A stretch of DNA of 14,906 nucleotides, from NCBI RefSeq assembly GCF_047807365.1, contig NZ_JBLOUI010000054.1:1-14906 (forward strand), read 5' to 3'. Shown here piece after piece: positions 6,853-13,712 of the stretch. The stretch's first letter is position 1; every line of letters starts with the position of its first letter. Source of the DNA: Peptacetobacter sp900539645 (lineage in GTDB: Bacteria; Bacillota; Clostridia; Peptostreptococcales; Peptostreptococcaceae). Both the position numbers and the translations under genes were made by a program. The notes beneath the pieces were generated by a model. That model was not told where the DNA came from and did no database searches. It saw only the letters and a list, made by a program, of their open reading frames with translations.

Positions 6853-7287
6853 TTACTTGCTCCAAGACATTAAAAATTCTACCTCATCGTTGTCCTCTTC
6901 TATATTTTTATCTACAACAACGAATCCTTCCCTTTTGTAAAATTCTATTGCCCTCGTATTTTTCTCGTAAACACTAAGATTTAGTTCTTCTCTTTTCTCT
7001 TTGATAAAATCTAAAAGACTTTTTCCTATACCTTTAGATTTATTATTACCTTTCACAAATATTCCGGCTATATAATTCTCCATAAGACCTACAAACCCTT
7101 TAATTTCTCCGTCTTCCTCAAATACATATAGCTCGGCACTAGGCATCATCTCTTTTACCATATCAAAATTATTTCTCCAATAATTTTCATCGATAAAATT
7201 GTGAGCCTCTATGTTGGTATTTACCCAAATTTCCATTATATTATCCAAATCTTTTGATTTATATTCTCTTATATTATCTATTTTCAT
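6853..7287 (-). CDS. GNAT family N-acetyltransferase
   Basis: The 144-residue protein is a compact single-domain GNAT. The central strand YIAGIFV (72-78) is followed by the acetyl-CoA loop KSKGIGKSLL (83-92), and the LSVYEKNTRAIEFYKREGF block (104-122) contains the usual late Tyr117. It resembles the YjaB/YiaC-type group of small acetyltransferases, though the substrate (amine or protein lysine) cannot be told from sequence. It is the first gene of the four-gene minus-strand cluster and has its own promoter about 80 bases upstream. The ATG at 7287 has AGGAAG very close and a second purine run, GGAG, farther upstream. Confidence 0.88.
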   Translation of the reverse strand: MKIDNIREYKSKDLDNIMEIWVNTNIEAHNFIDENYWRNNFDMVKEMMPSAELYVFEEDGEIKGFVGLMENYIAGIFVKGNNKSKGIGKSLLDFIKEKREELNLSVYEKNTRAIEFYKREGFVVVDKNIEEDNDEVEFLMSWSK

Positions 7288-7368
7288 TCTTCCTAAATAT
7301 CTCCTAAATTTTTTCTTTATTAATATTTTTTATATTTAAATAACAACAGTATCACTCTAATCTCTTTA

Positions 7369-7377
7369 ATTATATCA
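7369..7377 (-). promoter_or_regulatory. Extended -10 promoter of the acetyltransferase-hydrolase cluster
   Basis: On the minus strand TGATATAAT gives a perfect TATAAT (7369-7374) with the TG extension. The -35 region is poor, which fits an extended -10 promoter. It lies about 80 bases upstream of the first gene. Confidence 0.6.
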
Positions 7378-7442
7378 TTTGATATAGATTTTTACTATAT
7401 ATTCAGATTATTTTAGAAAGTATTTCATTTGAATTTTAAAAT

Positions 7443-7484
7443 AAAAAAAAGTTAGGCATTACTTAAAACGCCTAACCTTTTTTC
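7443..7484. terminator. Bidirectional rho-independent terminator
   Basis: GTTAGGC (7451-7457) pairs with GCCTAAC (7470-7476) around a 12-nt loop. It is flanked by an A-run on the left and a T-run on the right, so it works on either strand. It ends transcription from the SDR gene (stop at 7581) on the minus strand and insulates the cluster downstream. Confidence 0.88.
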
Positions 7485-7580
7485 ATTATTTATCTTTAAT
7501 TTTTAAAATCAAAATTTTATTCCGTTATTAATCAGATTTATTTTGTCTTTTTTTGTGTATTATCTTACGCTGAAATGGAC

Positions 7581-8378
7581 CTATCTTCTGCTCTTCATTT
7601 CTATCATATCGCCATATACTGGTGTAGGCATTCCGAATCCACCAGATACGTCAACAACCTGTCCTGTTGTGAATGCTCCATCATCACTAGCAAAGTATAA
7701 TACTGTTCCTGCTATTTCTTCTGGAGTTGCCATTCTCTTTATAGGAGTATGTTTTAAGAAGAATTCTTTGAAATCATCACTTAAGTTATCGCTTACTGCG
7801 TCAGTTGCTGTCATTCCTGGAAGTACAGCATTGCATCTTACGTTATCTCTAGCTGCATGAGTAGCTATTATTTTTGTTAAGTAGTTTATTGCTGCTTTAC
7901 TTGTTCCGTAAGCTATCTGAGATATATCTGGACATATACCACCTACTGAAGATATATTTATTATGCTTCCTCCACCGTTTTTAGCCATATGAGGTATTAC
8001 AGCCTGAGAAGTTATAAATACACTTGCTAAATTTAAATCTATAGTTTTTATAAATGTTTCATATTCAGTTGCTTTTATATCTAAGTCTTTTTTAGGATTA
8101 GATGTACCAAAGTTGTTAACTAATACGTCTATTCTTCCTTCTTTTGCTATTACTTCATCTACCATAGTCTGATATGATTCTTTTTCTGTTGCATCATTAT
8201 ACACTATATCTACTTTGCATCCTTCAGCATTTAATCTATCAGCCACACCCTGAGCTCTTTCTAGATTTCTTGCACCCATATATACTTTTGCTCCTTCTCT
8301 TGCAAATCTTTCTACACAAGCAAGACCTATACCTCTTGTTGATGCTGTTATAAGAACTACTTTACCTTCTAATCTCAT
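7581..8378 (-). CDS. Short-chain dehydrogenase, 7-alpha-hydroxysteroid dehydrogenase-like
   Basis: The 265-residue classical SDR has the cofactor loop TASTRGIG (11-18), NNFG (88-91), and the catalytic set Asn116, Ser144, Tyr157 and Lys161 (YGTSK). Arg37 after the second strand suggests preference for NADP(H). The overall pattern resembles clostridial NADP-dependent 7-alpha-hydroxysteroid dehydrogenase as I remember it: a TxSTRGIG loop instead of TGxxxGIG, EGRIDxLVNN, PDIS-IAY--SK, RCNAVLPG, and a GGF..-TP-Y tail. If so, it oxidises the 7-hydroxyl of bile acids. A generic SDR acting on another ketone remains possible. A strong ribosome binding site, AAGGAGGA, precedes the ATG. It is a single-gene unit ended by the terminator at 7443-7484. 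Confidence 0.88.
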   Translation of the reverse strand: MRLEGKVVLITASTRGIGLACVERFAREGAKVYMGARNLERAQGVADRLNAEGCKVDIVYNDATEKESYQTMVDEVIAKEGRIDVLVNNFGTSNPKKDLDIKATEYETFIKTIDLNLASVFITSQAVIPHMAKNGGGSIINISSVGGICPDISQIAYGTSKAAINYLTKIIATHAARDNVRCNAVLPGMTATDAVSDNLSDDFKEFFLKHTPIKRMATPEEIAGTVLYFASDDGAFTTGQVVDVSGGFGMPTPVYGDMIEMKSRR

Positions 8379-8440
8379 TTTAAAGTCCTCCTTAAATTGA
8401 AGTTATAATTTTTCGTGAAATAAAATCACTCTCATCTACA

Positions 8441-8469
8441 ATTATACCCACTCCAATTAAGAGCTTAAC
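8441..8469 (-). promoter_or_regulatory. Possible promoter of the SDR gene
   Basis: On the minus strand a consensus TATAAT (8441-8446) has a weak GTTAAG (8464-8469) 17 bases upstream. It lies about 65 bases before the SDR start. I see no clear terminator for feoB in the space between, so some read-through from feoB is possible. Confidence 0.45.
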
Positions 8470-8533
8470 GACAAATAATGACAAAATTAAAACAATTGAG
8501 ATACCGTTTTCTATATATAATACAACAAATTTG

Positions 8534-10894
8534 TTAAATTATTAGTGTTAATATTCCATAAGTTGCAAATGCTACAATCCAAGCTAAAACGCACTGCCAT
8601 ACAACTACTCCAATTGCCCATTTTACACCTAATTCTCTTTTTATAGATGCTACTGCTGCAACACAAGGAGTGTATAATAGACAGAATACTAATAATGATC
8701 CAGCTCCAGCAGTTGTAAGTGTTTTTAATAATGCATCTGTGCTTCCGAAAAGAACTGTTAATGATGATACAACACTTTCTTTAGCTAAGAATCCAGATAT
8801 TAGAGATGTAGTTATTCTCCAATCCCCAAATCCTACTGGAGTAAATATTGGAGCCATCATTCCTGCTATGTGAGCAAGTATACTCTGCTGTGAGTCGGCT
8901 ACCATGTTGAAATTGTAGTCGAAGTTCTGTAAGAACCATATAACCATTGTTGCTAAGAATATTACTGTAAATGCTCTCTGTAGGAAATCTTTTGATTTAT
9001 CCCATAGTAAGTGCATTATATTTTTAGCTGCAGGTAATCTATAGTTTGGAAGCTCCATAACAAAAGGAACTGCCTCACCTTTAAACATTGTCTTTTTCAT
9101 TAATAAAGCCATTAATATTCCAAGAGCCATTCCAAGTACATAAAGCAATATCATTACTAATGCTCCATTATCTGGGAAGAATATCGCTGTAAAGAATGCA
9201 TATATCGGTAATTTAGCTGTACAGCTCATGAAAGGTGTTAATAGTATAGTTACCTTTCTATCCCTCTCTGAAGGCAATGTACGGCTCGCCATGACCCCAG
9301 GAACAGTACATCCAAAGCCTATTAACATAGGTACTATACTTCTTCCAGATAATCCTAGTTTTCTAAGAAGCTTATCCATTATAAATGCAACCCTAGCCAT
9401 ATATCCACTATCTTCTAGGATTGATAAGAAGAAGAATAGTGTAACTATTATCGGTAGGAAACTAAGCACTCCACCTACACCGTTGAATATACCCTCTATT
9501 ATAAGTGAGTGTAGTGCATCATTTACATTAGAATTTGTAAGGAATTGATCTACAACCTCTGTCAATGAGGCTATTCCCATTTCCAATAATCCCTGTAAGA
9601 AACTTCCTATTACATTAAATGTAAGCCAGAATATTATTCCCATTATTCCTATAAATATCGGTATTCCTGTATATTTTCCTGTTAGAAGCTTGTCTATTTC
9701 CTTACTTCTAACTCTTTCCCTACTCTCTTTTGGTTTTATAACTGTAGCATCGCATACAGATAGTATAAATTCAAATCTCATCTTAGCTATAGAAGCAGAT
9801 GCATCCAGTCCTGTTTCTTCTTCTATCTGTTTTACGATATCGTTTAATATTCTTTTTTCTGTGTCTGAAAGCTCAAGTTCTTCTAAAATTCTATTATCAC
9901 CTTCAACAATTTTTGTCGCAGCAAATCTAACTGGTATGTTCTTTTCTTCTGCGTGGTCCTCTATTAAATGCATAACTGCATGTAATCCTCTGTGTAATTC
10001 CCCTTTTGGAGTACAGAAATCATGTCTTAGAGGCTGTTCTTGGTATTTTGCAACGTGAACAGCGTGTCTAGTTAGCTCATCTATCCCTTCATTCTTAGCT
10101 GCTGAAATAGGGACAACTGGCACACCTAGTAGCTCTTCTAAATCACTTACCAATACAGAACCGTCATTTTTCTTTAGCTCATCCATCATATTAAGAGCTA
10201 CAACCATCGGTATGTCTAACTCTAGTAGCTGCATTGTTAAGTATAAATTTCTTTCTATGTTTGTAGCATCTAGTATATTTATTATTCCTTTAGGTTTATT
10301 ATTTAATAAAAATTCCCTTGTTACTATTTCCTCGCTACTATATGGTGACATAGAGTATATTCCAGGTAAGTCTGTTATCAATGTATTGCTATAACCTCTT
10401 ATAACACCGTCTTTTCTATCTACTGTAACCCCTGGGAAGTTACCTACGTGCTGGTTTGATCCTGTTAACTGGTTAAATAATGTTGTTTTTCCACAGTTCT
10501 GATTTCCGACAAGTGCAAATGTAAGAACTTCATCGTCTGGTAGAGGATTTTCTGTTTTCTTATCGTGATATTTTCCGTCCTCACCATAGCCTGGATGGTC
10601 TTTCTCTATATTAAGAACTTTCTTTATCTTCATATCTTCTAAGTTTTCATCTTTTTTAGCTCTATGGTGATGATTTTCTATTATTTCTATTTTTTCCGCA
10701 TCTGCTAGTCTTATTGTCAGCTCATATCCATGAATTTTTAGCTCTATAGGATCTCCCATAGGCGCGTATTTAACAACACTTACTTCTACTCCTGGAATCA
10801 ATCCCATGTCTAAGAAGTGCTGTCTTAACTGACCTTCTCCACCAACTGACACTATTTGGGCGCTTTTCCCGATTGGTAAATCTTTTAATGTCAT
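8534..10894 (-). CDS. feoB: Fused FeoA-FeoB ferrous iron transporter
   Basis: This 786-residue inner-membrane transporter takes up Fe(II). Residues 1-73 form a FeoA SH3-like domain (FLDMGLIPGVEVSVV, GYELTIRL), normally a separate protein. A charged linker with a histidine cluster (His75-77 and further His) spans about 74-120. The G domain follows: G1 GNQNCGKT (130-137), G2 near GNFPGVTV (151-158), G3 DLPG (175-178), G4 NMMD (235-238) and G5 SAAK (264-267). The C-terminal membrane domain carries the FeoB gate motifs GFGCTVPGV, FMSCTAKLPIYAFF and LLYTPCVAAVASIKRE, with pore cysteines. GAAAGGAAAAGG precedes the ATG. It has its own promoter after a terminator and stands alone. I found no convincing Fur box in its promoter. 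Confidence 0.97.
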   Translation of the reverse strand: MTLKDLPIGKSAQIVSVGGEGQLRQHFLDMGLIPGVEVSVVKYAPMGDPIELKIHGYELTIRLADAEKIEIIENHHHRAKKDENLEDMKIKKVLNIEKDHPGYGEDGKYHDKKTENPLPDDEVLTFALVGNQNCGKTTLFNQLTGSNQHVGNFPGVTVDRKDGVIRGYSNTLITDLPGIYSMSPYSSEEIVTREFLLNNKPKGIINILDATNIERNLYLTMQLLELDIPMVVALNMMDELKKNDGSVLVSDLEELLGVPVVPISAAKNEGIDELTRHAVHVAKYQEQPLRHDFCTPKGELHRGLHAVMHLIEDHAEEKNIPVRFAATKIVEGDNRILEELELSDTEKRILNDIVKQIEEETGLDASASIAKMRFEFILSVCDATVIKPKESRERVRSKEIDKLLTGKYTGIPIFIGIMGIIFWLTFNVIGSFLQGLLEMGIASLTEVVDQFLTNSNVNDALHSLIIEGIFNGVGGVLSFLPIIVTLFFFLSILEDSGYMARVAFIMDKLLRKLGLSGRSIVPMLIGFGCTVPGVMASRTLPSERDRKVTILLTPFMSCTAKLPIYAFFTAIFFPDNGALVMILLYVLGMALGILMALLMKKTMFKGEAVPFVMELPNYRLPAAKNIMHLLWDKSKDFLQRAFTVIFLATMVIWFLQNFDYNFNMVADSQQSILAHIAGMMAPIFTPVGFGDWRITTSLISGFLAKESVVSSLTVLFGSTDALLKTLTTAGAGSLLVFCLLYTPCVAAVASIKRELGVKWAIGVVVWQCVLAWIVAFATYGILTLII

Positions 10895-10945
10895 ATTTCC
10901 TTTTCCTTTCTAAATCTTTAACTTTTGTTGAATCTCTACTGCTAT

Positions 10946-10974
10946 AATATATACCTTTTGAGAACTTTTTTCAA
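10946..10974 (-). promoter_or_regulatory. feoB promoter
   Basis: On the minus strand TTGAAA (10969-10974) and TATATT (10946-10951) are 17 bases apart. The promoter sits immediately after the preceding gene's terminator and about 50 bases before the feoB start codon. Confidence 0.75.
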
Positions 10975-10975
10975 C

Positions 10976-11008
10976 AAAAAAATCACACCTATTACAGTGT
11001 GATTTTTA
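10976..11008 (-). terminator. Terminator after the DUF4097 gene
   Basis: AATCACAC (10981-10988) pairs with GTGTGATT (10997-11004) around an 8-nt loop, followed by a T-run on the minus strand. It lies about 65 bases beyond the DUF4097 stop codon. A T-run on the plus strand makes it partly bidirectional. Confidence 0.88.
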
Positions 11009-11070
11009 ATCGGCAAGTTTGTATCCCTTTGATCAATTCTTTATTTTACTTTATGGTTTTATTTTTATTT

Positions 11071-11988
11071 TTAGTTTTTATTTACAAGGTCTAAGCTTAT
11101 ATCTCCGTCAACTGTGTACATTTCTAATGAATGTTTAGGATCTTTAGCTTTCCATACATAAGAACTATTGCTTGAATATTCGTCTTCTGAAGTGCTTCCA
11201 CCTAAATTCTGTTTAACTACACCAGCTGTAGTATCTGCATTTATATTCATATGATCTAAATCTTCTTTCATAAATTTAGCACTTAAATCACCTGTTGATG
11301 ATTCTAAGACAGTTTTTCCTTCAAATTTACTTTCTGTTGAAGTTATATTACCGTCAGATACTTCTACACCAGAATCTTTTATTAAACATCTAGTTAAATC
11401 TACATCACCTGAAGATAATTTTATTTTTAATTCTTTAGAGTGTAAATCTTCAACAGTTATTTTCCCTGAAAGTAGGTCTACTTTTGTTTTCTTTAATTCT
11501 GCTCCTTCTGGAACGTATATTGTTATATTATTTTTAACTTCTTTTTTATCTGTTGATTCATCTTTATTTGCGTCGGCATTGTCTTTTTTGTCTTTATCTG
11601 TTTTAGTGTCTTTCTGTTCGAAGTCTCCTTCTTTATTTGGATCGTCTCTTCTCTTGTCTTTTATAATTAATTTATCCCCGTTATCGCCTTCTGTTTTATA
11701 GACAAGCGGATCCTTTCCATTTTTGCCTTCAAAATTGTAAGACATATAGAATTTGTTGTCTTCTGATCTTTTTATATTTATATTTGCGTCTAATACATCA
11801 GCTTTGATTTCTTTTAAATCATTTAAAGCTATGTGGTCATCAGAATATTCTTTTAAGTCTTCAGTTTTTTCTTCTTTTTTTACACTAGGTTCGCCTGAGT
11901 GATTTTTTCCGAATTTATCTCTCATTCCATATCCTACAGCCCCTATAATACATATTGCACAAACCATTGCTACAGCTTTTTTGTTCAT
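11071..11988 (-). CDS. Membrane-anchored DUF4097-type beta-helix protein
   Basis: The 305-residue protein begins with a short basic start and one hydrophobic segment (about 5-21, AVAMVCAICIIGAVGYG) that is a signal anchor; a lipobox is not evident, so most of the chain lies outside the cell. The C-terminal half (about 150-285) is made of short repeated strands such as SGKITVEDL, SSGDVDLTR, SDGNITSTES and STGDLSAKF, typical of DUF4097/LiaG-like beta-solenoid proteins associated with envelope stress genes. A Lys/Asp-rich segment (about 110-153) is inserted in the middle and is probably disordered. An ATG at 11997 overlaps the ribosome binding site AAAAGGGATG, so the ATG at 11988 is preferred. 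Function is not established for this family. Confidence 0.82.
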   Translation of the reverse strand: MNKKAVAMVCAICIIGAVGYGMRDKFGKNHSGEPSVKKEEKTEDLKEYSDDHIALNDLKEIKADVLDANINIKRSEDNKFYMSYNFEGKNGKDPLVYKTEGDNGDKLIIKDKRRDDPNKEGDFEQKDTKTDKDKKDNADANKDESTDKKEVKNNITIYVPEGAELKKTKVDLLSGKITVEDLHSKELKIKLSSGDVDLTRCLIKDSGVEVSDGNITSTESKFEGKTVLESSTGDLSAKFMKEDLDHMNINADTTAGVVKQNLGGSTSEDEYSSNSSYVWKAKDPKHSLEMYTVDGDISLDLVNKN

Positions 11989-12056
11989 AACTATCATCCC
12001 TTTTCAGTATAATTTTATGCTTATTATTTAATACCCCTGTTTTAAAGCTCTGTAAG

Positions 12057-12155
12057 TTATTGTATTTCATATAGAAACTTTACTGCACAAGCTGCCGACA
12101 CATAGAATATAACGCTCAATATGCATAGAGTCAACAAGGTTTCTTGTTTTATCAT
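12057..12155 (-). CDS. Possible 32-residue single-helix membrane peptide
   Basis: The minus-strand frame starting at 12155 encodes MIKQETLLTLCILSVIFYVS followed by AACAVKFLYEIQ. This is one long hydrophobic helix with charged ends, which looks like a small membrane protein. The ribosome binding site is weak (TTTGAGAA). It lies about 70 bases upstream of the DUF4097 gene in the same direction. Chance occurrence in AT-rich DNA cannot be excluded. The rest of 11989-12284 shows no other gene that I can support. Confidence 0.3.
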   Translation of the reverse strand: MIKQETLLTLCILSVIFYVSAACAVKFLYEIQ

Positions 12156-12284
12156 TTAATTCTCAAATAGAATACACGCTAAATTCTAATAGCTTTTTGT
12201 ATATAGTATTTATATTTTCTTTAAATATTTTAAATATATTTTTTATTTTCAGTTTATATTTAAAAGTGCAGTTTTTAATAAAAG

Positions 12285-12332
12285 AAAAAGCACCCCCTAT
12301 TGAGATTAATTACTCTCTTTTGGGATGCTTTT
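12285..12332 (-). terminator. Terminator of the DUF3793-flavodoxin operon
   Basis: On the minus strand AAAAGCATCCC pairs with GGGGTGCTTTTT, including one G-T pair. A smaller inner stem (GAGA with TCTC) lies in the loop, and a T-rich run follows. It starts about 22 bases after the flavodoxin stop. Confidence 0.85.
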
Positions 12333-12354
12333 CTGAGATATATTTTATTTTTTA

Positions 12355-12777
12355 TTATATTGCTTTTACTAATTTATCTGCTAGTTCTTTTAATTCTTTT
12401 TCTTCACTTGCTGTAGGTGCTTCGTTACTTATTACTGTACCTAATACTTCAGCTCCATCATTTGTCATTCTTTCAGACCAAATTTCCATCCATTCTCCAG
12501 ATCCCCATCCATATGATCCAAATAGAGCAACTTTTTTGCCAGATAATCCAGCTTCTAACTCTTCAACAAATGGCTCCATTTCTCCTTCTTCTAGTTCTTC
12601 ATTTCCCATAGATGGGCAACCTAGTGCAAATACTGTATCTTCTAGTAATGTATCTTTATCTATATCAGAAACGTTAAATAACGCCGCTTCATTTCCTACT
12701 TCTTTTATCCCTTCAGCTAACATATTAGCCATACTTTCTGTATTTCCTGTTCCACTCCAGTAAACAACTTTAACCAT
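12355..12777 (-). CDS. fld: Flavodoxin
   Basis: This 140-residue clostridial short-chain flavodoxin is a soluble FMN electron carrier that replaces ferredoxin when iron is scarce. The FMN phosphate loop SGTGNTES spans 8-15, the first isoalloxazine loop is PSMGNEE (55-61), and the second is SYGWGSGEW with Trp91 stacking on the flavin. It closely resembles Clostridium beijerinckii flavodoxin (FGSYGWGDGKW in the same place). The protein is strongly acidic, as usual. AGGAGGAATAG precedes the ATG. A 64-base gap without a terminator separates it from the upstream DUF3793 gene, so both share the Fur-controlled promoter. Confidence 0.96.
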   Translation of the reverse strand: MVKVVYWSGTGNTESMANMLAEGIKEVGNEAALFNVSDIDKDTLLEDTVFALGCPSMGNEELEEGEMEPFVEELEAGLSGKKVALFGSYGWGSGEWMEIWSERMTNDGAEVLGTVISNEAPTASEEKELKELADKLVKAI

Positions 12778-12841
12778 CTTTCTATTCCTCCTTTGAGTCG
12801 ATAAAATTTTTATTTAGCTACATTCTATATATTCTTTTGAT

Positions 12842-13432
12842 TTATGCAGCTCTTACAGCAAATTCTCTACATTCAGAGCAAATCTGATGTATCTGTTTGC
12901 CGTTTTCAATTTGTTCTACAAAATATTTCTTTATATCTTTATATATTTTAAATAGCTGAATTTTTTCTTCAGCATTTTTGTAGACTTTCCAATAGCCAGA
13001 GTATAGATAATTTTTTCCATTATTTTCTATAAACCCTGAAACATCTTCTAGTGGATATCCAAGAACTATCCCCATTTCATGAGGAAACTCAGCTTTTCCT
13101 TCTTTAAATTCAGTGTATCTACCTGATAATTTTTCAATCACAGAATTTACATCAAAATTCTTATAACCATACTGTTTTATAAATTCTATGTTTTCCTCAT
13201 CTAGAAGTGCTTCCTCTAGCTTTTCTCTGTTAAAAATTATTGATACAGAGTCATTTTTGCCAGTATATAATTTCATATGTTCTGCTCCAGTGTTTTTAAG
13301 TTCTTCTGATATACACCCTTCACAATGATTGCTATATATTAATAAGTTTGAAGGTTTTATACCCGATAACACTAATGAACACTGTAAAGCTATATTTCCT
13401 TTTATACTGCATCTTAGACATGATATATTCAT
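12842..13432 (-). CDS. DUF3793 family protein
   Basis: The 196-residue soluble protein matches DUF3793 by LQCSLVLSGIKPSNLL near the start and by the GIVLGYPLEDVSGFIENNGKNYLYSGYWKVY block (about 119-149). It has a CLRC pair at residues 5-8, an HCEGC near 36-40 and a CSEC near 185-188, so a metal or redox site is plausible, though the biochemical function of the family is unknown. The frame is open to 13456, but GAGGAGA sits 7 nt before the ATG at 13432, which is the preferred start. It is first in an operon with flavodoxin, and Fur boxes surround its promoter. DUF3793 with iron and electron-transfer genes is a recurrent clostridial neighbourhood. Confidence 0.88.
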   Translation of the reverse strand: MNISCLRCSIKGNIALQCSLVLSGIKPSNLLIYSNHCEGCISEELKNTGAEHMKLYTGKNDSVSIIFNREKLEEALLDEENIEFIKQYGYKNFDVNSVIEKLSGRYTEFKEGKAEFPHEMGIVLGYPLEDVSGFIENNGKNYLYSGYWKVYKNAEEKIQLFKIYKDIKKYFVEQIENGKQIHQICSECREFAVRAA

Positions 13433-13482
13433 TTTATATTCTCCTCTCTGTACCAATTTTATTTATATTTATCGTCTTTATT

Positions 13483-13501
13483 GATATTGATTATCGTTAT
13501 T
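13483..13501. promoter_or_regulatory. Fur box downstream of the DUF3793-fld start site
   Basis: GATATTGATTATCGTTATT matches the 19-bp Fur consensus GATAATGATAATCATTATC at 15 positions. In the 7-1-7 form the core at 13482-13496 differs from TGATAAT-N-ATTATCA at two positions. It lies about 10-28 bases after the predicted transcription start, where iron-loaded Fur would block transcription. Confidence 0.78.
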
Positions 13502-13517
13502 GTTTTCTATGTTTATT

Positions 13518-13546
13518 ATATTACTACAGAGATAAATTTAAAGCAA
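13518..13546 (-). promoter_or_regulatory. Promoter of the DUF3793-flavodoxin operon
   Basis: On the minus strand TTGCTT (13541-13546) and TAATAT (13518-13523) are 17 bases apart, about 85 bases upstream of the DUF3793 start codon. Fur boxes lie on each side. Confidence 0.65.
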
Positions 13547-13555
13547 GCTTTTATT

Positions 13556-13570
13556 TGATAATTAGTATCA
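13556..13570. promoter_or_regulatory. Second Fur box, upstream of the -35 region
   Basis: TGATAATTAGTATCA agrees with the 7-1-7 Fur motif TGATAAT-N-ATTATCA at 13 of 14 defined positions and is nearly a perfect palindrome. It sits 9 bases upstream of the -35 box, so two Fur dimers could bracket the promoter. Confidence 0.8.
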
Positions 13571-13663
13571 TTTATTTATCATTTTCTATTTTCTTTTATC
13601 AACAACTCCTACAATCCTTGATTTAACTAGACTTATTTTCATCTGAAAAATTATATTTTCGCA

Positions 13664-13697
13664 TAAAAAAGACACCTACCTCTCGATAAGTGTCTTG
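13664..13697 (-). terminator. Terminator after the MoaA-like gene
   Basis: AAGACAC (13669-13675) pairs with GTGTCTT (13690-13696), followed on the minus strand by a run of T. It begins about 16 bases after the stop codon and separates this unit from the Fur-controlled operon. Confidence 0.87.
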
Positions 13698-13712
13698 TAT
13701 TTTTGTATTTTT

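Noticed and set aside
7581..8378. SDR gene as fabG or baiA
   Set aside because: The glycine motif TASTRGIG lacks the second glycine of TGxxxGIG, the C-terminal tail differs, and there are no fatty acid synthesis or bai genes nearby.
8670..10394. Several plus-strand open frames across feoB
   Set aside because: All are antisense shadows of the FeoA-FeoB gene without recognisable domains or start signals.
10946..10990. Fur box in the feoB promoter
   Set aside because: The best candidate (TGAGAACTTTTTTCA on the plus strand) fits only about 10 of 14 defined positions, close to what AT-rich DNA gives by chance.
13348..13626. Plus-strand open frame over the Fur-box region
   Set aside because: The product is an AT-driven run of Tyr/Ile/Leu/Phe with no ribosome binding site, and the region is better explained as a promoter with two Fur boxes.
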